From Adiantum capillus-veneris (lineage: Eukaryota; Streptophyta; Polypodiopsida; Polypodiales; Pteridaceae), in NCBI GenBank assembly GCA_014529385.2, contig CM043958.1, forward strand, positions 87,079,025-87,143,024: a stretch of DNA of 64,000 nt. The letters are read 5' to 3'. The notes under the pieces were generated by a model. It did not search any database, was not told where the DNA came from, and saw only the letters and a list, made by a program, of their open reading frames with translations. Of the stretch, positions 16,049 through 28,147 are shown piece after piece. The position numbers and the translations under genes were made by a program. Position 1 is the stretch's first letter. Every line of letters starts with the position of its first letter.

Positions 16049-16429
16049 TTAAAGGATTAAAGAGCTATGACAAAATATAACAGTTATAAAGTGCCCCAAG
16101 CAGCTCTTTAGCAAGCCACAAAACCCATCTTTGAGTAGCTATCATCATGAGGAACTTGAAGCTTGTCATCTATTAAGAGAACTTGTCGCTAATAAGTTAA
16201 GGTTGTGGCGATCGCTAAGCTCAAAAACTTAGGAAGACTTGAGAGATTGATTTGCTAAAAGTTTAAGCTCACGATTTGCTAGTCCTTAACTTCACGAACG
16301 AAAACAAATTTTTGAGGATGAGACTACTTTTTTTTGTTTAAGCTTCCTCACATTAGACCTTACAAATTATAGAAAAGACCATAAAAGTTCTACCTCAATG
16401 ATTTTCTTCGCCCCGCAGCAGGAGGGATG

Positions 16430-17040
16430 TTAGCGCAGACGTAAGGAAGTTCCAAGCTGGAGTTCTGAATGCCACCGAGCCTGTCTCAAGGAGCTCGCTC
16501 AAGCCGTAGCAGGACTACTTGTATGCCTCAAGTACCCTGCACCACCGCCACAGGGGAGTTAGGGACTGTTCCGAGATGGCTTACAATCCGCCTCAAACAC
16601 CAGCACTGTTGCAGTGAACGAATCGAAAATCGCCTATAGCACCTTGCACCGCCGCATGTAGTTTAGGATAGTTGTTTCAATCCAGCTCATGGACCTCGCA
16701 GCACCGCAAGGGTGCTTTGAACAGTAAAGTAGCCGAAGCAGTGCAGTTCGCATAAGGACCACACAGCGCCGCAGGGTAGTTCAAGGAAGAAATGGAGGCG
16801 ACGCAGGCCAGTTTCAATCCAGTTGATGTGGGGTAGTTTTAATCGGCCTCATGCACCTCGTGGCACCGCAGGGGATCTTGGGACAGTTTGTGAGCCAAAG
16901 CAAGGTAGTTCGGGTAAGCATCTCGCGGCGCCACAGGGCAGTTCCAAGGAAGAAATACCGTAGGACCATTATCCAAAAGTTTTTTAATGAATAATTAAAA
17001 CTGGCTTAACAGTTTCGCGGCGACGCAATATATAATCCAC
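16430..17040. repeat. Degenerate GC-rich repeats (CACCGCAGGG-type)
   Basis: The stretch is far more GC-rich than its neighbours. It contains many imperfect copies of units such as CTCGCGGCGCCACAGGGCAGT, GCACCGCAAGGG and GCACCGCCGCA, at irregular spacing, often joined to AGTTC or GCCTCA. It has no sustained reading frame. Confidence 0.5.
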
Positions 17041-17815
17041 GTGTTATATTTATATGCCTCAAGCGCCTTCTATTGTACTAGTGTGGCCGGCGGCTTTCGG
17101 CCGCCTCTCTCTCTTTCTCTCTCCCCCCTTGCGTGCTCACTGTCCTCACTGTAGCCAGATAAAGGAAATTGCGACACGTGGCACTGGAAAACCAGTCTCC
17201 TTAATATATAGTATAGATGTTTAATTTGCCTCAAGAGCCTCGCGGCGATGCATACCCTAATCCAGGCGTAATTTATATAAATAGAATTCATGGAAATTCT
17301 CAAAATATCCCTCAAATTTTAAAATTCCCAAAATACTACCCATATTTTATCAAAAAATGCCCTTCAAATATTTCTTAATTTCCAAATCACCCCTAGATAG
17401 GAGACTAACCATCTCCAAAGACAATTTTTTTTGTAGCTTTTCATAAGAAGACTGACTGTATATCATTGTAAGCTGTCAAAACGAGAATAATTTGAGCTGG
17501 CTATGTAGGCTTTCACAATGGATTGCTTCATTATTTTTTGCAAAAAAATGCCTTTTAGAGCTAGCTAATTCATGAGAAATTATTTGTAAAGCAATCAAAA
17601 AAGGATCTCAATTGTCAAAAGGAATAAACTCTAAACAATCCAGAGTAATCCACCCAAGCCAAACACAACGGTATTTTGGGAATTTTTGAAAATTGAGGGG
17701 TATTTTAGAAATTTGCACACATTAGAAGGGTATTTTGGTAATTTTCCTTTTAAAAAACAACTTTGTCTCAACAAGCTCGCAGTGACGCAGACTATAATCC
17801 AAGCAATTTTAAAAA
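17006..17815. repeat. Three dispersed copies of a CTCGCGGCGACGCA motif
   Basis: The motif CTCGCGGCGACGCA followed by TATAATCCA and GTAATTT (with variation) occurs near 17010-17050, 17233-17285 and 17772-17815. Each copy is followed by a TATA- or AT-rich tract. They look like relics of one small repeat family related to the GC-rich block just upstream. Confidence 0.4.
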
Positions 17816-17944
17816 GATTGAATAGTGTTATTACTTTGCAACGCCATCGTTGAAATGTGATAAATATGCTTGAGTGCATTTTTAAGTTGTTGACAGCTTT
17901 TTTGATGGACGATAGCTTAAAGCCTGTACATGGTGGGTGGGTTG

Positions 17945-18069
17945 GGTACTAGGTGGCTTCATGACAATTTATGAGAGCATCCTTGCAATCATGTCCGCAT
18001 TTAGGTCTAGGTACTATGTGGCTTTGTGACAATTTATGGGAGCATCCCACCAATCATGTCCGCATCTAG
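17945..18069. repeat. Two-copy 65-bp tandem duplication
   Basis: GGTACTAGGTGGCTTCATGAC and the following sequence to about 18003 are repeated from 18010 to 18069 with a handful of substitutions. Both copies end in ATCATGTCCGCAT. It is non-coding. Confidence 0.8.
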
Positions 18070-18595
18070 AAAGTGCATGCACAGAGCAATGAGTGAATAG
18101 CCTATCTCAATAGGCTCGGGACAATGCATGTAATATTTCAAGTGTTTTTAATTTGAAATAAAATATACTGCAATAATAATTATTGTTGGAGACAAAACTT
18201 GAGCAATTTTAAACTCTATAAATCAAAATCTCTTGCTTTGTAATTTTGTCTTGCCGTCTAAGCTCGATATCTGGTCAAATTCATTAAAGGCCATTTCATA
18301 ACGCCAAGCACTCATTACAATATTCATTAAAAGGTGTTTCCTAAAGCCAGTGTGATAGATTGATTCAAGCCGTTTTTTGATGTGATTGATCGCATGACCA
18401 TGGACGATATGTTGTAGACTTCACTATTTTTTGAGCTGGAGACAATATCATACACCTTTGCACAACTTCTCGCATGAATTTCTGCTTGTAGCACGTGGAG
18501 ACAAAACTGTAACTTTTGAAGCAACTTAATGCCTGCAGCTTTTTGCCAGTAGAAGTTTCTCAAAACTATAACTTTTTTAACACAACTTTGTAGAA

Positions 18596-21052
18596 ATGGC
18601 AAGACACATTACTGTGTATGGGCCAAATCCTAAACAAAATCTTGTTCTGGTGTTCCAACCTAGGATGTCTGAGCTTTTTGTATCTGCAGTGCGACAACAC
18701 TTTGAGCTTGGAGCTGATTGGCGAGGCCGGCTCTCTAAAAATTGTCTTCCCGGGCGGTTTTCACCAGAGTATGGCACTGTTAATTGCATCCACTATGGAC
18801 ACCTTCTTAAGTGCATTTTGATTTGTCTGCACTTATCTATTATTGTTGGCCATAAGATAAACATAAATGTACACGATGTGTTATTCACTTGGGAGAACAC
18901 AAGCATCCATGTTTAGAAGGAAAGCGCAGAGCCGCTGAGCAAAAGGTTGATAGTTTCTTGCAAGCTAGAGCTCAATTTGACCCCTTCACAACAGCTAAGC
19001 AGCTAGAGCATACTACAACTCATGACATTATAATGAATAAGTTTGTTTCAGAGTGTGGTCCAATGGTTCAAAAGATTGATGAAAGTGAATTTGCAGAGTT
19101 CTTGGACACAATCACTCCTTTGTCAAACAAGCAAAGAATTGAGAGATGCTTGGAGTCTACCAAACAAAATAGGCATATAACTGCAAAAGGTTTAGAATCA
19201 CTTCTTGATTTGAAGGCTAGATGTAGATATCCTTTCATTCACAGTGTGCTTTTTCATGGGCAACTTGAAGGCAATGAGCAACCGCACGTGTTCAAGATGT
19301 CGACAAAAGGTCCCGGGAGTGGGGTTGACTTGGTTAATAGAATGCGACCGGGAGGAAATCTAGAACAAATGTGGGTGCATTTTGACCATGTGCATCATGT
19401 ACAAGGGTGGCCTACAATGTCAGATCATGTATATGATCCTTTTGTACGTGAATTATTGACACTAGAAACATGTGAGTTTACTGTGGAGAATAAGCATGCA
19501 TAGATAGAGTTTTGGAGAATGTTGAATAAGGTTGTCCAAGACCAAGGGTTTGAAAAGCGTGAATTTCAAGGGTTCATGGTAGATGAAGCTAATGCTAACT
19601 GGATTGCAATAAGGATAGTGTACTTTGGGGGTGCAAAAAGGAGTGTCTCGTCTAAAGAACGATCTTGTGGGTTTCATTGGGAGAAATCTATGATTTGACA
19701 CACTGTGAAGTGTATTCGTCCATCTTCTCAAGAAGAGCACAAAATCCTTTGCAGAAAGTGGTGTAATGCACCATCAGAAAACCAAGACAACATTTCCAAG
19801 GATGAGCTCTATCATTTTTGGAAGGCGGGACATGCTGTTGATTCTGAGGTGGCTAGCTTAGAAACGTGGATGGCTTGGTGGGATGTAAGAGTATCACATT
19901 GGGGTGGAAGGTTTTTGACTCAAGATGCATCTGGTGTCTTTGTGCCCTCGACTAATTTGGCCAAAACCAAACATGCTAGCATGCGAGCATCTGTTGGCTA
20001 TAAAGATAAAATTAGTTTGTTTGAAGCAGTAGGGGCAGACATGTCAATGGTAGTGTTGCAGAGTGTGAAGTACAATGCTTACTTGAAGGGAGTAAGGACT
20101 TCAACTGGTCCAGGAATACAAGACCTTGCACAAAGATTCTACAATCAACAATCTACTTCATGTGCTGCAAAGAAGTTGGTTGATGTGGCAAATTCTTCAA
20201 TGCTTGATATGGGTTTTAACACGCCTGAAATGAATAGAGGTCTTCCTAGAGAAAAGAGTGTGAGAAAGAGACCAATATTTGTTGATGCAGATGAGCAACC
20301 TGAAGAGGATAGCCATAGAACTGAGTATGTTACTGTCATAGAACCTGTGCATGCTCAAAGCAACCAAGCTTCACTAGCCACTACCATGAAGGATTATTGG
20401 CCAGAAGTGAATGTTGTGAAGTCGGTATGGGCCATTCAAAGGGTAGAACAGGGTTGCAAGATGACTTGTTTTGGTGTGGTTGATGAGCAAGGTGCTAGCT
20501 GCGGACGATATATAAATGATTTCGCTAAGGTATGTGGCAGTGGGGTTGCGGCACCATGCTTTTGGGGATGCCGAAAGTATCCCTAATCGGGTTCAACTCC
20601 AGGGGGAGTGGTGGAGGGATATATCTAGTTTTGCACCTCAAGTAACTTGCACGCATGTGGGCGCACCTGGTCGTGCACATGGAGTTTGGGTTGTTTCTCA
20701 AGGAACAAACTTGTTGCAGGCTGAGGCAATTAAACTTCAAGCAAGTGGATTTGTGCTTCAAACACAGGCAAGCTCATCAAATGTGCACACTGGTGTTAGA
20801 GGAGGCAATGCAGTCCCAAGTGCCTTACATCCTAGGTGTAGAGATGGGAAGCTTGTGAAGTGGAGATCTAAATTGACAAATGAATTTCAAACAAGAATTG
20901 GCATTGCGAGAACCCTTCTTGGAGATTTAGTGAAAAAGGTTATTATTGTTGCAAATGAAACACATGTATTTTATGTGAGTACAGAGGGGTCAAGGGAAAA
21001 AGGGGTCACTTACTCTGTTACAATATCTGACTTTCGTCCATCATCAACATAA
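18596..21052 (+). pseudogene. MULE/SWIM-like transposase-derived gene with two stops
   Basis: The first exon starts at 18596 and contains a DWRGRLSKNC and CIHYGH stretch. After an unresolved short intron, a long exon (from about 18889 to 20529) holds EHKHPCLEGKRRAAEQ, a region with ANWIAIRIVYFGG and CGFHWEKSM (as in MULE transposase domains, where an acidic residue and a C..H cluster follow), and then a Lys/Ser-rich segment. A 73-nt intron (20530-20602, GTATGT to CCAG) restores the frame into the last exon, 20603-21052. That exon ends VTYSVTISDFRPSST, which resembles the start of a SWIM zinc finger but stops before the expected CxC pair. In-frame stops are TAG at 19501-19503 and TGA at 19696-19698. 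In a MULE it would encode the DNA-cutting transposase; similar genes have also become host regulators. No MULE terminal repeats were seen. The frames fit well, but the family call rests on short motifs. Confidence 0.5.
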
Positions 21053-22684
<1,632 letters not shown>

Positions 22685-23184
22685 GTGGCTCAGCTGGCCC
22701 GCCACCACCCCCCGTACCCTTGCTCATCCTCTTCCCTCACCCCCCGTCACCATCCCCTCATCTCGGTCCCATGCTCTCTTGCACCCTCTCTGGCCAACCC
22801 ACTGCCGTCACCTAGCCTTCACGGACCCCGTCACCCACACCACGCCTTGCATCACCCCTTGGGCCCGATTGCGGGCCACGCCTCGACCCCCCACACATTG
22901 CCATACACACACCCCCGACACACATCACCCTCCCTCTCTCATCTCTCTCGCGCCCTCTTTGGCCGTATGAGCCAAAAACGGTTGGTCTCATTCTCTCTCT
23001 CTTCCACACACACACCTCCACACACACCCTGCCTCTATTACCCTCCACCCTCTCACTCTCTCTCGCCCTCTCAGAATTTTCCCACCATTACTTACCCACA
23101 CACCTCACACCCACCCCCGCACTCTGCTCGTTCACTCTCTCCCTCACTCTCGCTCACCCTCATTGCCCGCCCAAATAGTAAAAA

Positions 23185-23192
<8 letters not shown>

Positions 23193-23247
<55 letters not shown>
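23193..23247. repeat. (TC)n microsatellite
   Basis: 55 bp of TC dinucleotides, followed by a CACACA-rich stretch to about 23360. Confidence 0.95.
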
Positions 23248-23251
<4 letters not shown>

Positions 23252-23512
23252 ATACACACACACACAAATTCACAAAAACATACATATACACACACCTACA
23301 TACACTACACGCATAAGCACACATACATAATCACATATGCACCAAAAACGCACACACAAGAAGGAAGGAACATTGACAAACAAAGAAGGACGACGAAAAA
23401 AACATGTAATGGCGTTAACAAATCAAAGAATGATGCTGAAGCCATGCCCCAGTCGGCACCGAAATTGATGAGCACACTACACCAACAACACACAAGTGAA
23501 GCTTGTGATTTG

Positions 23513-23648
23513 CCAGCATCTCATCCATGACGCACTTCCTCAGTAACAGTCGTAGGGTAACTCATTTTTCGTTTTCCAAGCCAGCATCTCATCCATGACG
23601 CACTTCCTCAGTAACAGCCGTAGGGTAACTCATTTTCCGTTTTCCAAG
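23513..23648. repeat. 68-bp perfect-period tandem duplication
   Basis: Two adjacent 68-bp copies (23513-23580 and 23581-23648) begin CCAGCATCTCATCCATGACG and end GTTTTCCAAG, differing at about two positions. It is non-coding and must be recent. Confidence 0.95.
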
Positions 23649-23997
23649 TCAAACTTTGTAAAAAAACCATTTGTATATTTGACCTCTCTCTAGGTGATTG
23701 TCACAAAGGCCCACCTAGGAGAACATCATTTTCTGATTTCCCAAAACAAAGCACCAGTCAACCGCCCAAGACTCGACTGCTTTCTTTGTCTCTCTAGCTT
23801 TGGACCCTAAACCTAATTAGTTTATACTAAACTAAGCAGCCTGCACCTACAAAAGAGCACCGAGAGGTCATTATCAGGACAGTCAGCACATGAAAGAGAA
23901 GTCATACACACACACACACACACTGACTCCAAGGGTCCACTATGCATAGGAGTAGGATCTCCACACACATGAAATTTCCCTAAGAACACACTATAGA

Positions 23998-24001
<4 letters not shown>

Positions 24002-24042
<41 letters not shown>
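24002..24042. repeat. (CT)n microsatellite
   Basis: About 40 bp of CT dinucleotides preceded by a (CA)n run at 23907-23923. Confidence 0.93.
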
Positions 24043-24046
<4 letters not shown>

Positions 24047-24150
24047 CGCAGTTTCCATCTCGTCATAATGAAGGGTTTTGTAAATACCATCTTGAATCAA
24101 GTTTGCCCTCACATTCTGAAGGGTTTTCATCTTCTCCATTTAGGTCTCCA

Positions 24151-24156
<6 letters not shown>

Positions 24157-24246
<90 letters not shown>

Positions 24247-24252
24247 CCCCCC

Positions 24253-24283
<31 letters not shown>

Positions 24284-24287
24284 ACAC
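24157..24287. repeat. Compound (TC)n-(C)26-(AC)n microsatellite
   Basis: About 87 bp of TC dinucleotides run into 26 consecutive C bases (24244-24269), which run into AC dinucleotides to 24287. The compound structure points to stepwise slippage. Confidence 0.95.
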
Positions 24288-25838
24288 GGTGTGCTATGTT
24301 AGTGTTATTTGAATTGTTGCTATTAGCATCCTAGCCACTCAAAGCTAGGTGGTGCCCCCTGACTCCCCGTGACGAGTTCTGCGTGTGCGGGCCTGGCGTA
24401 GAGGCCGCTAGGGTCCGTTTTGTGCTTGGACTTGTCATTTGGGGCCCCCATTGAGGAGGGATTTCTAGAATCCTTTAGTTTACAACACTGAAGATGATGC
24501 ACATCGTCGACCATGGATGAGTGGCTGCAAGAATTCTCCAATTGGAGAATGGAGGAGGAAGAAATTGAAGAAGCACTAAGAACCTTCATCGAAGTGCCGT
24601 TGCCATGATACATCGTGGTCAACATTCAGGGAGTAAGTTCTCCATCTCGCATCTCTTGTTCTAACCGTGAATCAAGAGCCACTGAAGGGAGGGCAGCAGG
24701 CTACTCTCATTGCCGTCACCCACCGCAATCTATCAATGAGTTTCATCGACGGAAGTAAAGGAGAAGCAAAATCCTCTACATCGACGTCCACTGCAAAAGA
24801 ATCATCCATATTAACGAAGGAAAGAGGTTAGTAAAGCCTCTCTTCCCCAAGGAATCTAAAAATAAAAGTATAGCCTCTACTCCTAAGTGGCCCAAAGGGG
24901 CTGCTCGTGCCAAGGGAAAAGGAGGGCTAGGCCAATCCTAAATGACATGACCCCCAAGGAAGAAGAAACACCTGGCCATGTGAGTGCTTTGAGTTCGGCT
25001 CTAGAAAGCAAAATCGTGCCTAGGCTGCCAGAAAGAAAGTCATCCAAGGTAAAGTGGTGAAAGATCGCCATTCGTTTTGTGGCGCGTGTGCGAGTACTGC
25101 CAGTTCACTTTGACAACCCGAAGCGAAGGTGATAAGGAGGTTCCCATGTCCTAGAGAAGAGTGGTTTGGCTATTGTCATCGTTGTTTTGGAAGGCGGGTA
25201 GAGGGACTTCCTTCTCTCCCCGTGCAGCTTATCCTGAAGAAGCTACCACGGGTGAAACCTAGTGGGGCGAAGATGAGCTACAATTAAATGGTGTGGAATT
25301 CATGCAATGAGCTGATTACAATAACTACTTGCAATTGCTGCTAGCTAAAAGGTAGGAGTGGTCAAACACATCGCCATTACTCCATACGTGCTGAGCAATA
25401 AAGGGAAGGTGGAGCCTATGAAGGGCGATGACCTCCTGTGGATGTACCAACTTGTCAACACCGACATGGTAAGGGTATAAGTGAGTACTATACATGTTGT
25501 GCATCATGGAAAATGGACCAACCATTTTTCTATTTAGATTTTTGCAGCACATGCACATACATATATATGTAGATAGGAAGATCTTGTATCAACAAAAGAT
25601 TGTGTTCTTGTTTGGTGCTGCGGTGCTAGGGGAGATCCTTAGCTCCTCAAATCCCACTATCCTCCCCATGTTGGATTACCATCACTCCTTTAATGTTTCA
25701 ATTTTCATCCTGTTTTGATCTATCCACCCAACCTTGTAAGAAAGCCGCTATAAGCCGCTAAGTTACTTGTGTTTAAGAAAAGAAGAAGAAGAAGAAGAAG
25801 AAGAAGAAGAAAAAAAAAATTAGAAATCTTGTTTTGCA
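24288..25838. other. Leader-side flank of the gypsy element, no gene or LTR identified
   Basis: A 5' LTR and primer-binding site should lie here if the element is complete, but no repeat of this region was found at the 3' side because that end is lost. An (AAG)n run at 25779-25811 followed by poly-A sits just before the gag start. Plus-strand coding-like pieces around 24510-24640 and 24780-25130 have stops and no recognised domain. Confidence 0.3.
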
Positions 25839-28123
25839 ATGGCAAACATTTCCTTCCCAACCTTCACGGGTAAGGTGGGGGAAGATGCTTCGGATTTCTT
25901 AGATAACCTTGAGATAGCATGTGTCGTCTCTAGAAGGGATGACGATGCTTCACGTCTACATATTTTCTACCCGATGGTAGGAGTCTTGCCGAAGTGCAAG
26001 AGATCGAACGCTATATGCAAGCAACAAGGGAGAGGGAAATTGAGAACCTACGAAGGCTAGAACAAAGTCGAGCCCTGAAAGCAAAGGCTCCTATGACAAC
26101 AATCATGCCAGCCGAGCAACCGAGTGCTCCCAAGGTAGCAGTCATGGAGGGGCAAGCGATGGGGAGCAATAATGCTTCCACTTCGAGGGAAACCTCCAGC
26201 ACGCCAGACCTAGATGGGATATTCCTAAACAAAAATTGGGAGTATGACCTACAAGCAGAAGCTTTAACTGATCGGTACACAAGACACACCTATCATGTGG
26301 GCTGGTTAGATGTTCTACAATCCACATCGGGTGCTACTAGCATAGATGAGCAACAACAGAAAGTCTGTGATGTCCTCCATAGGATTGTCGAGTTAGAAAG
26401 ACAGAACACAGGGATCAACATGCCTTCAATAGGCCTAATGAGATTCTTGGATACGGGAAAGGCCAACCAACCAACCCTGTCACAAATGGAGACTCCCTCA
26501 GTGAGCCCCATTGATCCTCCATATGTTGTTTCGCCAGGAGCCTCAGTACAATCTGAGCCCACAAGTGGCAGCTTTACCTTCCCAGATCTAGCTCATCTTT
26601 CTCTTAATGACACTATGGCTACCATGCATATCCCAGTGGTGAGCATGACAAGAAGTACACCATGGAGTTCATTTGTTAACATTGCGCCGATGCCTAGTAG
26701 CACAGTGCCCCCAACTATACCTACATGTATGTATCAATCGTGTGCACCTGTCGTACCTCAGCCTCATGTAGCTCCTACACCTCTGATTATTCCAAGAGCT
26801 TACAATCCACAATGGCATTATCCAAGCTCTTATACAAGTGGAGCCATGCCATTTAATAATAACATGCCATATCAGGCACCCCCTATGCCTAGGGCCACGC
26901 CTCTAAGCTTTGGTCCATCGTCTGGTACACCACCATACGAAATATGGGACCCAAGAGCCGCACGTATGTGAAGGCCAAGGCCAACTCCCATCTCACATGT
27001 GGTTCCAAGAGCACATACACCCATTATACCTGCTCAAATAGGAGATTTGGCAGCATTTGCTCAAACTATCGGTCGCTCTATTGCGGAAAACATGCGTAGT
27101 GCACCTGATAGAGAGCCTAGGAGCAAGGCAGTTCAAGTAGCTAAGCTCACACAGAAATTCAGTGGAGACGGAGATGCTAGAAAGCATATGGAAGTCTTTG
27201 AACATGTGTGCGATTCCTTGGAAGAGCACAATGAGCTACATAAGTGTAAGGCTTTGAGTTTGACCCTAAGAGGAAAGGCTGGAGATTGGTATAGAACCTT
27301 CAGAGTAGAAGAGAAAACGATCTACTCTACTCTTAGGAGACTGTTCTTAAAAGAATACATACGAGAGGGAGTACTTTGGGGTGTAGCCTCTCAGCTCCAG
27401 AAAGCCCAACGAGAAGAAGGTGAATCCGTGAGAGACTTCATTAGTCGCCTAAAGAATTTGAATTCTCGATGCAATCCAAACAAGCGATTCAACAACAACC
27501 AATTGCTCGATAGATTCATTAGGGGACTACGACATAAAAGTATCTATAATGGCCTAGTCATTAGAGGTATCACTACTTGGGAAGCAGTCACCATGAATGC
27601 AATCCAATTGGAGGATAATTTAATGATTTCAGGAGAAAGAGTGTCCGCCGAGCCGAAGTCTAGTAGCTCGCAAGCGTCAGGGCATGAGCCAATGAAGATA
27701 AAGCCAATCGTGAAAGAGCAAACGATATCTAAGATGACTTTGGCAGATCTCACCAAGGCCATCCAAGAAAGCCTTAGGGGTAATCGTGCTCCACAAAACA
27801 CTCATATGTATCCAAGAAGGGAGCAACAATGGTGCTCAATTTTCTTGGGCCCACATACTACAAGTGAATGCCCTACTTTCAGAGTAAAGTTTAACGGGAC
27901 TTGTAACGCGTGTGGTAGGTATGGCCATCAAGCGAAGGATTGCCTAATGCTTAAACGCATCATGGAAAATAGACCGCCTATAGCTTGGGCAGACTCACCT
28001 CGAGTTCCTGCATTGATGCCTACCCCACCCATGGAGCAACAGTTGCCATTACAGCACATGGTCCCTAGAACCCAAAATGTGGTCCAAACCACACCGTTTC
28101 CACCTCCAGTGCTAGGACCGTAA
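25839..28123 (+). pseudogene. gypsy gag
   Basis: The start at 25839 gives a typical gag opening (FTGKVGEDASDFLDNLE). The frame shifts near 25985 and continues from 25994. A Pro/Ser/Thr-rich stretch is followed from about 27140 by the retrotransposon gag core: FSGDGDARKHMEVFEHVCD, LTLRGKAGDWYRTF and SVRDFISRLKNLNSRC. A CCHC zinc knuckle CNACGRYGHQAKDC lies near 27903. A TGA at 26969-26971 separates the N-terminal part, and a TAA at 28121-28123 ends it before the next segment in the same frame. In live elements Gag forms the virus-like particle and the knuckle binds the RNA. The protein is long for a plant gypsy gag because of the linker before the core. Confidence 0.75.
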
Positions 28124-28147
28124 TCCCCTCATCCAAGAGTTACACCT

